A DNA stretch of 64,000 bases from Panacagrimonas sp963975245 (GTDB lineage: Bacteria; Pseudomonadota; Gammaproteobacteria; Nevskiales; Nevskiaceae), in the NCBI GenBank assembly GCA_963975245.1, contig CAXBFJ010000001.1, forward strand, positions 434,001 through 498,000, read 5' to 3'. Positions 17,238 to 26,264 of the stretch are shown in pieces. A model generated the notes under the pieces. It was not told where the DNA came from. It did not search any database and saw nothing but the letters and a program-made list of their open reading frames with translations. How positions within the stretch are numbered: the stretch's first letter is position 1; each line of letters begins with the position of its first letter. Position numbers and translations under genes: made by a program.

Positions 17238-18404
17238 ATGAACGCCGTTACCCAGACAACCGACTCCTCCCGCAAAGCACCCGTCAATGTGCCAGCCGCG
17301 GTCCTGTTCTCAGTGAGCACATTGCTGCTTTTGACGGTTTTTCCGCTGTATGCGTGGCACTACGACTTTTCCTCTGCAGCCTGGATTCTGTTTTTCGTCT
17401 TCCTGTATGCGAGCGGAATTTCCATCACCGGTGGCTATCACCGCTTGTGGTCGCACCGCGCATATGAGGCGCGCTTGCCACTCAAAATTTTCTACATGTT
17501 GTTCGGTGCCCAGGCACTGCAGAACAGCATCCTGATCTGGTCATCAATGCATCGGGTCCACCACAAGAACGTGGATCACCCGCAGGCCGATCCATATTCC
17601 ATCAAGCGCGGCTTCTGGTATGCCCACATGGGCTGGATGCTGCGTGATCAGCCCTGTCACGCGCTGGATTTTTCGAACGTGAAGGATCTGCAGCGCGACC
17701 CGGTGGTGATGTTCCAGCATCGTCATTATTTGGGGCTTGCCCTGGGGACCAACATTGGGTTGCCCCTGCTGTGCGGCATCGCCGTGGGAGACCCCTGGGG
17801 CGTATTACTGGTGGCGGGATTGCTGCGGTTGGTGGTGAACCATCACTTCACTTTCCTGATCAATTCGGCTGCGCACAAGTGGGGTCGCCGGCCCTACACC
17901 GAAGAGAATTCCGCGCGCGACAACGACCTGATTGCGCTGTTGACCTATGGCGAGGGTTATCACAACTATCACCACCTGTTTTCCTGGGATTACCGGAATG
18001 GCATCCGCTGGTGGCACATTGACCTGACCAAGTGGTGGATCGCCTCATGGGCATTTCTTGGGCAGGCAAGCGACTTGAGAAGGGTGCCGGAGTTCAGGAT
18101 TCGCCGCGCCATGGTGGAACGTCAGTTTGCGCGTGCGCAGGCCCGGTTGGCCCAGGCGGCGCCAACCAAGCGCCTCGATACCGTAAAAAGGTTGCTTGAA
18201 CAGGAAATGGAAGCGTTCAAGGTGACCATCGGTGAGTGGACGACCTTGCAGACGGAGAAGATTGAAGCCGCGCGTCAGCAGATGGTCGAAAGCGTGGCCG
18301 ACCACTGGGAACACAGTGAGGCACGGCGAAGGCTGCAGCACCTGGAGCGCACGCTGCAGGAGCAGTACGCGCGCGTACGCTTACTGCATCTTCAAGCTGC
18401 CTGA
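17238..18404 (+). CDS. Acyl-CoA/delta-9 fatty acid desaturase with coiled-coil tail
   Basis: This membrane di-iron desaturase introduces a cis double bond into acyl chains. The three histidine boxes are HRLWSH near residue 67, HRVHHKN near 104 and HNYHHLF near 242, with GEGYHNYHH typical of the stearoyl-CoA desaturase type. Hydrophobic pairs lie before and between them. I prefer the ATG at 17238 (388 residues) to a TTG at 17214. After about residue 285 there is a charged tail of about 100 residues with heptad-like leucines that looks like coiled coil. The tail is absent from short bacterial homologues I know. Position after a cold-shock gene fits membrane-fluidity control. Confidence 0.9.
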   Translation: MNAVTQTTDSSRKAPVNVPAAVLFSVSTLLLLTVFPLYAWHYDFSSAAWILFFVFLYASGISITGGYHRLWSHRAYEARLPLKIFYMLFGAQALQNSILIWSSMHRVHHKNVDHPQADPYSIKRGFWYAHMGWMLRDQPCHALDFSNVKDLQRDPVVMFQHRHYLGLALGTNIGLPLLCGIAVGDPWGVLLVAGLLRLVVNHHFTFLINSAAHKWGRRPYTEENSARDNDLIALLTYGEGYHNYHHLFSWDYRNGIRWWHIDLTKWWIASWAFLGQASDLRRVPEFRIRRAMVERQFARAQARLAQAAPTKRLDTVKRLLEQEMEAFKVTIGEWTTLQTEKIEAARQQMVESVADHWEHSEARRRLQHLERTLQEQYARVRLLHLQAA

Positions 18405-18424
18405 GCCGGCCCGCGGGCCGGCTC
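18403..18424 (+). terminator. Terminator-like hairpin after the desaturase
   Basis: GAGCCGGCC at 18403-18411 pairs perfectly with GGCCGGCTC at 18416-18424 around CGCG. The hairpin begins inside the stop codon of the desaturase. Only a short weak T stretch follows, so termination may be partial or Rho-assisted. The remaining bases to 18633 show no other feature. Confidence 0.6.
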
Positions 18425-18633
18425 TATTCCAATTGCCGGCGAACAGTTGGTAGGTGAACCGTCCCTGAGCCTTTGGCAACCGTTGATCCGGGCCTGATGC
18501 GCCGTCCATCTTCACAGCCGCTCATTCGTACCGTTGGCCGAAAGGACGGCTGACACCGCGGCCATTTCTCCTAATCTGATGTTCAAGAGCCCGATACTGG
18601 TTCGGTCTCAGAAGCAGGAGATGGAGAACAGAC

Positions 18634-18972
18634 ATGATCAACTGGATCATTTCGGGTTCGCTGGCAGCGGTGTTGATGGCCGAGGTGTTTGATGCCTGGG
18701 CGCTGCGCAGACTGTTCTTCCGTTGCCGGAATATTGGTCGAAAGTGCGAATCAGACCAGCGGCTTCTCCGTTGGTATGCAGAGGGCTTTGATCATTCCAG
18801 GATCATGACGCACTGGCTTAGCATCGCGGCGCTGTCGCTCGCCATACTGTCCTTCTTGGCGGGTGCGCATCCTGCGGTGATGGTGGCTTGCCTGGTGCTG
18901 ATGATGACCGCGCTGGTTGAACGCCGCCTCAGCGATGATCTGCATCGCAAGGTGCTGGTTCCGACTCGCTGA
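18634..18972 (+). CDS. Small membrane protein of unknown function
   Basis: I do not recognise this 112-residue protein. It has an N-terminal hydrophobic segment (WIISGSLAAVLMAEVF), a basic middle with two cysteines (FFRCRNIGRKCESD), and two further hydrophobic stretches in the C-terminal half (LSIAALSLAILSFLAG and AVMVACLVLMMTAL). A good AGGAG ribosome site precedes the ATG by about ten bases, which supports it being real. It stands alone between the desaturase and the convergent YheT gene. Confidence 0.65.
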   Translation: MINWIISGSLAAVLMAEVFDAWALRRLFFRCRNIGRKCESDQRLLRWYAEGFDHSRIMTHWLSIAALSLAILSFLAGAHPAVMVACLVLMMTALVERRLSDDLHRKVLVPTR

Positions 18973-18999
18973 TTTGAGCGCGGGCAGCGCGAACGCAGT

Positions 19000-20043
19000 T
19001 CAGGCAGGCGCCCCTTCAATTTCGTCATCGGGTGCAATCTTGCCAAAGGCCTGCACCAGCATCCGGCTGATGTGGTGCTCCGACCAGCAGTAAGGCAAGC
19101 CAGCGGCGTTGGCGGCAATAAAGCCCACATGGCCCCCGCGCTCCGCCAGTTCCAGATCAACATAGGGCGACAGAGCGGTTTCCGAAGGAACAATACCGGG
19201 CGCCATGAACGGGTCGTCCAGGGCATGCAGGATCAGCGTAGGCGTGCGGATGTCCGACAGATACCCGCCACAGGCCGCCCGCGCGTAGTAGTCCTGCGAA
19301 TCGAGGTATTCATTGAGGGGCGCAGTGAAGGCATCGTCAAACTCGGAAAAATTCTTGGCCGCGAGGATGGCGTCCACGTTGACATGCTCGGCCAGAGACG
19401 CCTGCTCATGTTTTCGGCGCACCATATCCTTGCAGGCGGACAGCAGGCGATGCTGATAGACGCGGGCGAAGCCATTGCGCAGATGCAGTTCACAGGTGCT
19501 GAGGTTGAACGGGACGCTGACTGCGCAGGCCAGGGAGATCGGCGCCGCAGACCCTTCTTCGGCAAGTGCCTTGAGCAGTACGTTGCCACCGAGTGACCAG
19601 CCGACACAGGCCAGAAAGGCGTTGGACTCACGCTGCCTGAGAACGCTCCAAACGTGACGCAGGTCGCTGCTCAAGCCATGGTTGTAGGCGCGCGGAAGGC
19701 GGTTTGGCTCCGGTCCGGCGCCGCGTTGCTGCAGGGCGCAGATGCGCCAGCCCTGTTTGGTAAGGAGGCGACCCAAGCCAAGCATGTAGCCCGAATCCAG
19801 TCCGCCACCCAGGCCGTGTAGCAGGATGGCGATGGGCCGGTCCGGCCCGGACGGTCCGGACCAGGCCACATCCACGAAATCCCCGTCCGGCAGTTCAATG
19901 CGTTCAACGCGCCGATCCAGGGTGGGCAGGGGGCGCAGCAGTGCGGGGGCGATGGTTTGTACATGCGCATTGCGCAAGAGAGGGTGGGGCCTGAACGCGG
20001 ACGCGATAATACGGCCGTGTGCGGCTGGGCCAGATGGGCTCAT
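19000..20043 (-). CDS. YheT-type alpha/beta hydrolase
   Basis: An alpha/beta-fold hydrolase of the YheT/UPF0017 family, 347 residues. The oxyanion-hole segment LLHGLGGG is near residue 75. The nucleophile elbow is GWSLGGN with Ser150, the acid lies in LHALDDPFM near 272, and the catalytic His in RGGHVGF near 303. Family members are esterases or lipases of uncertain natural substrate, and an N-terminal RNAHVQTI segment is a YheT trademark. The 5' end faces the lipoprotein gene across a 229-base gap in which I see no clear promoter or other feature. Confidence 0.9.
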   Translation of the reverse strand: MSPSGPAAHGRIIASAFRPHPLLRNAHVQTIAPALLRPLPTLDRRVERIELPDGDFVDVAWSGPSGPDRPIAILLHGLGGGLDSGYMLGLGRLLTKQGWRICALQQRGAGPEPNRLPRAYNHGLSSDLRHVWSVLRQRESNAFLACVGWSLGGNVLLKALAEEGSAAPISLACAVSVPFNLSTCELHLRNGFARVYQHRLLSACKDMVRRKHEQASLAEHVNVDAILAAKNFSEFDDAFTAPLNEYLDSQDYYARAACGGYLSDIRTPTLILHALDDPFMAPGIVPSETALSPYVDLELAERGGHVGFIAANAAGLPYCWSEHHISRMLVQAFGKIAPDDEIEGAPA

Positions 20044-20272
20044 CAGGTCTTGATCCGATCAATGGGTTTCTCTGTCCTATTGTGGCTTCTTCTGCGCTTG
20101 CGATCAGTGGCAGCGATGACCCGCATGCCGATTTTGGTCCCATCTTCCGTTTCGCTTGCCTCAATTTGTACAGATCGTCTGAAGCCGGGTGCTGACCTGA
20201 ATAGACGCCGGTGTCTGAGTCTGTTTTTCTTAGCTGAACGTATTGCTTGATCGCCACTGCACAGGATCCCTC

Positions 20273-21760
20273 ATGTTCTGGAATTTCAAAGTCACGCTAT
20301 TCACACTCCTGCTGTCCGGGATGCTCGGTGGATGCTCGACCTGGGGATTGGGGCCACGCCCACCGGCACCGAATTCGGAAAAGTGCCTGGCGCTGTATGA
20401 ACAGGTAGACCGGCAGATCGCGCAGGCTGGTGTGGCTGACGCGGGGCATGCGCGAATTCCCGGTTTTCCCTACCTGCGGGTTGATCGCTATTCCGCGTCC
20501 TTTGCTGAAGAAATTCCGAGTCTGGACGCGTTCTGGCAATGGGTGGGCTATCTGCGCGCTAATGAGGACGAGGCGCGCGACGTGGAGCTGAGAAACCTCG
20601 GCCTGGGCAAGCAAGCCGCATTCTCCCTGCTTCTGGACCTTCGCGGCTGTGGTGCCTGGCTGCGCAGCTGGGAGCTGGAAAACCCGGAATTTCGCGAAAA
20701 GCTGCTGGATCGGGTCAAGCCGGCCGATCATTACTCAACCGTTGCCCGCGCGCTCGGCTTTTATCCCGTCGCGGCCCCGTTTCTGAATGCCGGTGTCGAC
20801 AAGTTCAACGCCTCGGTTCTGGACGAGTACGCCAGGCCGCTTGATGAACTTGAAGTGACAGGCGAGCTGAAGCACTGGCGCGTCGCGCCCTCGGATCAGT
20901 ACAAATTCGAGAGCATGAGCCTGGCCGACAAGCCGCGCGATCTTCTCGGCCGCATTGGCATGCTGTGGTCGGATGTCGTGCAGCTCGCCAGATTTCATGC
21001 CCCGGAATTGCTGATTGAGACAGCGGGCGACTACGACCTTCCGGGCACACCGCGATTTAGTGAATCAGGCCCCGGTGTGGATACCCGTCGGCCTGTTGTG
21101 TACTTCCTGCCGGGACTGACCCGGTTCGGGGGGCGCAGCCTGCTGCAGATCAACTACTTCATCTGGTTTGACGAACGCCCGGCTTCCGCTGGCGAAGCCT
21201 ACGCCGCGGGCGCGCTCGATGGCGTGATATGGCGCGTGACGCTGGACGATAACGGTGATCCGCTCCTGCACGACACCATTCACGCCTGTGGCTGCTATCA
21301 CTACGGCTTTCCTGCTCAGGCGCTGCAGCGCCGCAGCAATGATCATCCGAAGCACGCCATGTTGCTGCCGCAGGAAGAAGTGCCCTCTGGACGCGTCGCG
21401 GTGCGTCTGCAATCGGGCACCCACGCTGTCCGGCGTGTACTCGAGGCGGAAGCCGTCAGCGCGCAAGCGCCTCAACATTACGAGCTGCGCAGCTACGAGG
21501 AATTGCTGACATTGCCAGCGCCGGAAGGCGGCACGCGCAGCCTGTTCGGAGCAGATGGCCTGGTGGCGGGCAGCGAACGTTCAGAGCGGTTCTGGCTGTG
21601 GCCGAGCGGTGTGCGCAGTGCAGGTGCCATGCGCCAGTGGGGCCACCACGCCACTGCTTTCACCGGCAAAGCCTATTTTGATGACCCCTTCCTGCTCGAA
21701 GAAGTCTTTGTTCCGGAGATGGGAGGGTCAGCAACGCCGCCGCTGGCCAGGGGCGAGTGA
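20273..21760 (+). CDS. Lipoprotein of unknown function
   Basis: The ATG at 20273 gives 495 residues with a signal peptide and lipobox LGGC (Cys21). The longer frame from 20243 would spoil the signal. The mature protein is soluble and aromatic-rich, with no repeat. I do not recognise a family. Segments that look structured and possibly conserved include GCGAWLRSWELENPEFREKL, PGLTRFGGRSLLQINYFIWF and HACGCYHYGFPAQA, the last with Cys and His residues that could bind metal. It ends 18 bases from the convergent selO. Codon use is like the neighbourhood. Confidence 0.8.
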   Translation: MFWNFKVTLFTLLLSGMLGGCSTWGLGPRPPAPNSEKCLALYEQVDRQIAQAGVADAGHARIPGFPYLRVDRYSASFAEEIPSLDAFWQWVGYLRANEDEARDVELRNLGLGKQAAFSLLLDLRGCGAWLRSWELENPEFREKLLDRVKPADHYSTVARALGFYPVAAPFLNAGVDKFNASVLDEYARPLDELEVTGELKHWRVAPSDQYKFESMSLADKPRDLLGRIGMLWSDVVQLARFHAPELLIETAGDYDLPGTPRFSESGPGVDTRRPVVYFLPGLTRFGGRSLLQINYFIWFDERPASAGEAYAAGALDGVIWRVTLDDNGDPLLHDTIHACGCYHYGFPAQALQRRSNDHPKHAMLLPQEEVPSGRVAVRLQSGTHAVRRVLEAEAVSAQAPQHYELRSYEELLTLPAPEGGTRSLFGADGLVAGSERSERFWLWPSGVRSAGAMRQWGHHATAFTGKAYFDDPFLLEEVFVPEMGGSATPPLARGE

Positions 21761-21778
21761 ACCGCTCTGCACAAAGGA

Positions 21779-23260
21779 TCAGGACGAACAGCTCACACTG
21801 AGTTGGGCAGCCCAATCGGGTGCCGGGCCTGCGTAGGACTCTGACTCCGGCTGCTCGTCGAAAGGCCGACTCATGATGTCAAACAAGCGAGTGACCTCGT
21901 TGAAGTGGCCGGCCTCAGCTTTTTCAATGGCCGTCTGCAGCAGATGATTACGCAGGGTGAATTTGGGATTCACGGCATTCATTCTGGCAGCGCGCTCCGC
22001 ATCGTCCCCGCCGTCAGCGGCGAGTCGCGTGCGGTACTTCTCCAGCCAGGCGTCCAGTGCAGCCACATCCTTGACCTCATCGCGCAACGCAGGCTTTTCA
22101 GCCTTGTTACCAGTCACGCCGGATAGCAGACGGAAACTGCGGGTGAAGTCATCCTTGCCGCGATCCAGGATGTTGAGGAATTCGTTGCAGAGCTCGCGGT
22201 CGCCGTCTTTGACCTCCCGCAGTCCCAGTTTTCCGCACCACTGCGCCAACACTGTTTGAGCATGGCGGTCGGGATATCGGCCCAAGATGCCCTGCGCGAT
22301 TTCAACGGCTTTTTCAGGAACGGGGTCGAGCAGGGGCAGCGTGGCCTGCAACAAGCGCGAACAATTCCAGTAGCCCATGCGTGGCTGCTGATCATAGGCG
22401 TAGCGGCCGCCTTCATCGGTGTGATTGCAGATGTGGCTGCTGTCAAAGCCATCGAGAAAACCGAAAGGGCCGTAGTCGAGCGTCAAACCCAGGATGGAGA
22501 AGTTGTCGGTATTCATGACCCCGTGGCAGAAGCCGACGGTCTGCCAGTGGGCCATCAGATCAGCGGTGCGATCCACAACTTCGCTTAGCCAGGCCGCGTA
22601 CTTGTTGGGAAACTCGGCCAGATGTGGAAAGTGATCTTCGATGACGTGATCGGCAAGAGGCAGTAGATGTTCGAAGCGCTGACCGTAGTAGAAGTATTCA
22701 AAGGATCCGAACCGGACGAGGCTCGGCGCAACGCGACAGACCACCGCTGCGGTTTCCATGTGCTCGCGTTGCACCGGGTCTGGAGAACTAACCAGACTCA
22801 GGGCTCTGGTCGTCGGAACGCCGAGTGCGTGCATGGCCTCGGAGCATAAATACTCGCGAATGCTCGAGCGCAGCACTGCGCGGCCATCTGCAAAGCGTGA
22901 GTAGGGCGTCATGCCGGCGCCCTTGAGCTGTAGCTCGAACAACGCGCCAGAATCGCTCTCTACCTGCGCGAGCATGGTCGCGCGGCCATCACCCAGTTGC
23001 GGGACGTAGACGCCAAACTGATGACCCGCGTAGACCATGGCGATGGGGTCTGTGCCTTCCCATGTGGCATTGCCCGCCATAGTTGCCAGTACTTCCGGAT
23101 CGTCGGCGCTGTCCGGCGGCAGGCCGATTTCGCTCGCCAGTGCATTATTGAAATGAACCATCGAGGGCGCGCTGAGCGGGTCCGTCTGGACGCGCGAGTA
23201 GTACACCTCTGCCAGATTGGCGAAGTGATTGACGCTCTTCAGAGAGGCGAACGGGTTCAT
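21779..23260 (-). CDS. selO: Protein adenylyltransferase SelO
   Basis: SelO is a pseudokinase-fold enzyme that transfers AMP from ATP to Ser/Thr/Tyr of proteins, with roles in redox stress. The 493-residue protein has all the family segments: YAGHQFGVYVPQLGDGRA, LQLKGAGMTPYSRFADGRAVLRSS (flipped nucleotide site), GVMNTDNFSILGLTLDYGPFGFLD with the metal-binding Asn/Asp, and the very C-terminal VSCSS motif with its conserved Cys. It starts 28 bases after sucrose phosphorylase on the same strand, so the two are probably co-transcribed. It converges with the lipoprotein gene. Confidence 0.95.
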   Translation of the reverse strand: MNPFASLKSVNHFANLAEVYYSRVQTDPLSAPSMVHFNNALASEIGLPPDSADDPEVLATMAGNATWEGTDPIAMVYAGHQFGVYVPQLGDGRATMLAQVESDSGALFELQLKGAGMTPYSRFADGRAVLRSSIREYLCSEAMHALGVPTTRALSLVSSPDPVQREHMETAAVVCRVAPSLVRFGSFEYFYYGQRFEHLLPLADHVIEDHFPHLAEFPNKYAAWLSEVVDRTADLMAHWQTVGFCHGVMNTDNFSILGLTLDYGPFGFLDGFDSSHICNHTDEGGRYAYDQQPRMGYWNCSRLLQATLPLLDPVPEKAVEIAQGILGRYPDRHAQTVLAQWCGKLGLREVKDGDRELCNEFLNILDRGKDDFTRSFRLLSGVTGNKAEKPALRDEVKDVAALDAWLEKYRTRLAADGGDDAERAARMNAVNPKFTLRNHLLQTAIEKAEAGHFNEVTRLFDIMSRPFDEQPESESYAGPAPDWAAQLSVSCSS

Positions 23261-23288
23261 GTGGCCTCGACCACTTTGGGGTCATTCA

Positions 23289-24731
23289 TCAGCAGCGCAT
23301 GGTCAGCCATCGTTTGGATTTTTCATCGACGTAGCTGATGGTGGCTTTCTTGAAATTGAGATCAACGAAGAGCTGACAGCGGAACTCGCCTTCACGCCAG
23401 CACATGGCGACACTGGTGTCATTGGAATACACCAGATGGAAGACGCCCGCAAAGGCAGGATACGAGTTTCGGAAACGCATCAGTTTCAGCAGGCGCTTGA
23501 CCACGGGTTTCTCTACGGCTTCCGCAACGTCCTTGGTGGAGAAACTGGCCCGGTTGATGTCGCGCAGCTCTCCTGTCTGCTCCATCAATTCCAGGTCATT
23601 CATGCCGGCGAGCAGGCCCACGTAGTAGATCTGCGGAATGCCGGGTGCGAAAAACTGGATCGCGCGCGCGCAGATATAGGCATCGTCATTGCGCTTGAGT
23701 GCGTCGTAGTAGGTGCAGGTGAGCTGGTAGATCGCGCCGACGCTGTGCACATTGGCAGCTGACCGGCGCAAGATTGGATCAGCGGAACGGGCGCTGACGT
23801 TGTCGATCACGGCCTGGATCTGCGCAGCAGGTAAAACACCTTCGACATCCGGGATGCAAATGCCGTCGTGAGTATCGAGCACGGTGATCTGATGGCGCGG
23901 GCACATGCGCAGCCACTCCTTCAGGTACTTGCTGTTGGCATCCAGCAGCGAATAAAGCAGCAAGGGTGCGAGGGCAAAACCATAGGCATGCATGCCATGC
24001 AGCGCAATGGCGTACTGAAAACTGGCGTGATCGTGAACCTCGGGCAGGGTTTCTGCGCCATTTTCCTGAGCGATCTCGTCTATCCATTTGAGAATGTCGT
24101 AGACGTCGGGTTCAACGAGGAAGCAACTCGTACCGATTTTCTTGGTGGTGTAACCAAAGGCATCCAGCCTGAACAACTTGCAGCCCTTGCCGGCGAGGAA
24201 CTTGATGTAATCCTCCATCAGCGCGTAAGTCTTGGGCGAGTTGTAGTTCAGATCGATCTGATGTTCGGTGAAGGTGCACCAGACACGCGTCTGGGTGCCG
24301 TCCGCGCAGGTGACTTCGCGAAAAGGTTCTTTTTCCTTGCGGATATGAATTCTGGCCAGGTCGTCAGGCGTGATTTCGCCCATCTGATCGACGTGCACGA
24401 ACAGGTCCGCGTATTCAGACTGAAACCCGTTCTTCAGGAAGTCCTGGAATTCGACGGATTCATCTGAAATGTGGTTCAGGGTCAGGTCCAGGCACAGGTC
24501 AAATTGGCTGGAGATGCGCTCCACGTCTTCCCAGGTGCCGTATTTGGGGTCGATCTCCTTGTGCGTCAGGGGCGAGAAGCCGCCGTCGGCATTGGACGGG
24601 TAGGGCGGCAGGATGTGCACGCCTCCAATCGCCTTGGAGAAATAGGTGTCCATGATGTCGTAGAGCCCTGCCAGATTGCCGCCCATGCGGTCTGGATAGG
24701 CAATCAGTTGAATCTGGTTGCGAAGGGGCAT
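23289..24731 (-). CDS. Sucrose phosphorylase-like GH13 enzyme
   Basis: A GH13 subfamily 18-type glucoside phosphorylase of 480 residues, splitting sucrose or a related alpha-glucoside with phosphate to alpha-glucose 1-phosphate. The nucleophile Asp190 is in LFRLDAFGY, acid/base Glu231 in ETLPEVHDH and transition-state Asp289 in TVLDTHDGI, at nearly the same numbers as the Bifidobacterium enzyme. IYYVGLLAGMND is also typical. I start at the ATG at 24731, which follows an AGGAG. The open frame extends upstream with no domain. Sucrose 6-phosphate or glucosylglycerate as substrate cannot be excluded. No sugar transporter is nearby; selO follows. Confidence 0.9.
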   Translation of the reverse strand: MPLRNQIQLIAYPDRMGGNLAGLYDIMDTYFSKAIGGVHILPPYPSNADGGFSPLTHKEIDPKYGTWEDVERISSQFDLCLDLTLNHISDESVEFQDFLKNGFQSEYADLFVHVDQMGEITPDDLARIHIRKEKEPFREVTCADGTQTRVWCTFTEHQIDLNYNSPKTYALMEDYIKFLAGKGCKLFRLDAFGYTTKKIGTSCFLVEPDVYDILKWIDEIAQENGAETLPEVHDHASFQYAIALHGMHAYGFALAPLLLYSLLDANSKYLKEWLRMCPRHQITVLDTHDGICIPDVEGVLPAAQIQAVIDNVSARSADPILRRSAANVHSVGAIYQLTCTYYDALKRNDDAYICARAIQFFAPGIPQIYYVGLLAGMNDLELMEQTGELRDINRASFSTKDVAEAVEKPVVKRLLKLMRFRNSYPAFAGVFHLVYSNDTSVAMCWREGEFRCQLFVDLNFKKATISYVDEKSKRWLTMRC

Positions 24732-24763
24732 GAGGGATAGGTCTCCTGATCGATCCTGGTGAG

Positions 24764-24777
24764 CGGACAAATGTCCG
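24764..24777. promoter_or_regulatory. Candidate operator upstream of sucrose phosphorylase
   Basis: The 14-base dyad CGGACA-AA-TGTCCG lies 33 to 46 bases upstream of the phosphorylase ATG, in the 249-base gap shared with the divergent ccmA. Its position suits a repressor site. No regulator gene is adjacent, so the binding protein is unknown. Confidence 0.45.
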
Positions 24778-24980
24778 GCAATGTTGGGCGGGCCACTGCA
24801 GGTTAACGGTCTGCGCCATGCATTTCGAGGGTGGCGTCTTTGAAATTTGCAGTAAGCACCTGAATTTTCTTGCGCAAAGACATACGCACATTGCACGCCA
24901 AGTGCGACAATACGGCTTGATTCGATACGTCGTCGCCCCGTGATTCGTCGCTGTTTTTCCCGCCCGCACCTGTGTGTCGC

Positions 24981-25565
24981 ATGTACCTGATTTCCGCCCA
25001 AGGACTGGATGTCATGCGCGGCGACCGCATGCTGCTCCAGCAGTTGAGCTTTGCTGTTGCCGCCGGCGATGTCCTGCACATCAAGGGACGAAATGGCGCA
25101 GGAAAATCCTCGCTGATTGAAGTGCTCGTGGGCCTTCGACCTGCGGCCAATGGGGTGGTTCAACGTCCGGACAGTGATCAGTTTCATTGGATCGGCCATC
25201 GCAACGCGCTGCACCCGGACCTGAGCGTGCTGGACAATCTGCAGAGTTGGTGTTGCCTGAACAACGTCAAAACGGACTCGATGGAACCCGCGCTCGACAC
25301 GCTCGGTGTACGACGTTTCCGTTCAAGACTGGCGCGCAGTCTGTCCATGGGGCAGAAGCGCCGTGCAAGCCTGGCGCGCCTGCTACTTAGTCCGCGCCCG
25401 CTTTGGATACTGGACGAGCCCTTCAGCGGTCTGGACGCACAGGCCACGATTCTCGTGGGCCGGATGATGAAAGATCATCTGGGCACCGGTGGCGGCATCA
25501 TCGTGACCAGTCATCAGCCATTACCGGGTCGTATCGACCGCGTGACAATTCTCGATCTGGCATGA
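24981..25565 (+). CDS. ccmA: Cytochrome c maturation ATP-binding protein CcmA
   Basis: CcmA is the ATPase of the CcmABCD complex that releases heme-loaded CcmE. The 194-residue product from ATG 24981 has Walker A GRNGAGKSSL (36-45), the ABC signature LSMGQKRRASLARLL and Walker B LWILDEPF with the H-loop TSHQPL. GTG at 24972 is an alternative start. It opens a nine-gene ccm operon, chained by 1-4 base overlaps, and overlaps ccmB by 4 bases. Confidence 0.96.
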   Translation: MYLISAQGLDVMRGDRMLLQQLSFAVAAGDVLHIKGRNGAGKSSLIEVLVGLRPAANGVVQRPDSDQFHWIGHRNALHPDLSVLDNLQSWCCLNNVKTDSMEPALDTLGVRRFRSRLARSLSMGQKRRASLARLLLSPRPLWILDEPFSGLDAQATILVGRMMKDHLGTGGGIIVTSHQPLPGRIDRVTILDLA

Positions 25566-26230
25566 GCGCACTTCTACTGAGCCTGGGCAGAGAACTGCGG
25601 ATTGCCGCCCGGCACAAGTCCGAATGGGTATTGCCGCCGCTGTTCTTCGCCATGATCGCCGTGCTGTTTGCACTGGGGTCAAAACCCGGCGCCCCTCAGT
25701 TGGCAGAAATGGCCCCGTCGGTGATGTGGGTGGGGGCGCTGTTGGCCGCGCTGCTGACACTGGACCGCCTCTTCCGCGGCGACCTCGAAGAAGGCTGGCT
25801 CGAACAGATTCTGGTGGGACCCAGCCCGGCCTATCAGTACGTTCTGGGCAAGTTGCTGGCACATTGGGTGCTTAGCGGCCTGCCGCTGGTGCTGCTTTCT
25901 GCGCCGCTTTGCCTGTTGCTCGGGATGGAGGCTGGCGCGGGACTGCGGGCCCTGCTGCTGGGTCTGCTCCTGGGCACGCCCATTCTCAGCCTGGTCGGTG
26001 GATTCGCTGCGGCGCTGACGGTCGGATTGCCACGGGCAGGTCTTCTGCTGCCGGTGCTGGTCCTGCCCATCCTGGCGCCGGTGGTTATCTTTGGCAGCGG
26101 CGCCGTGCGCGCGGCGCAGGCCGGGCTTGATGCGGCTGGTCCGATATACTTTCTGGCTGCACTGCTGGCCCTGGCCCTGACATTGCTGCCCTGGGCCTGC
26201 AGCGTTGCGCTCAGAAACGCGTTTGACTGA
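25562..26230 (+). CDS. ccmB: Heme exporter protein CcmB
   Basis: The ATG at 25562 overlaps the ccmA stop and gives 222 residues with six hydrophobic segments, the normal size for CcmB. The N-terminal RELRIAARHKSEWVLPPLFF and LFRGDLEEGWLEQILVGP match the family's cytoplasmic region. It is the membrane partner of CcmA in the ABC complex. A longer frame starting at 25403 overlaps ccmA and is not needed. Confidence 0.95.
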   Translation: MSALLLSLGRELRIAARHKSEWVLPPLFFAMIAVLFALGSKPGAPQLAEMAPSVMWVGALLAALLTLDRLFRGDLEEGWLEQILVGPSPAYQYVLGKLLAHWVLSGLPLVLLSAPLCLLLGMEAGAGLRALLLGLLLGTPILSLVGGFAAALTVGLPRAGLLLPVLVLPILAPVVIFGSGAVRAAQAGLDAAGPIYFLAALLALALTLLPWACSVALRNAFD

Positions 26231-26264
26231 CTTCCAATCTCATACGATTCCCGCCTGAACCTCC

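Noticed and set aside
19904..20257. 117-codon minus-strand open frame upstream of YheT
   Set aside because: It overlaps the YheT start in another frame and has no recognisable content.
24732..25214. N-terminal extension of the sucrose phosphorylase frame
   Set aside because: The GH13 sequence begins at the ATG at 24731 behind a good ribosome site; the extension crosses ccmA and has no domain.
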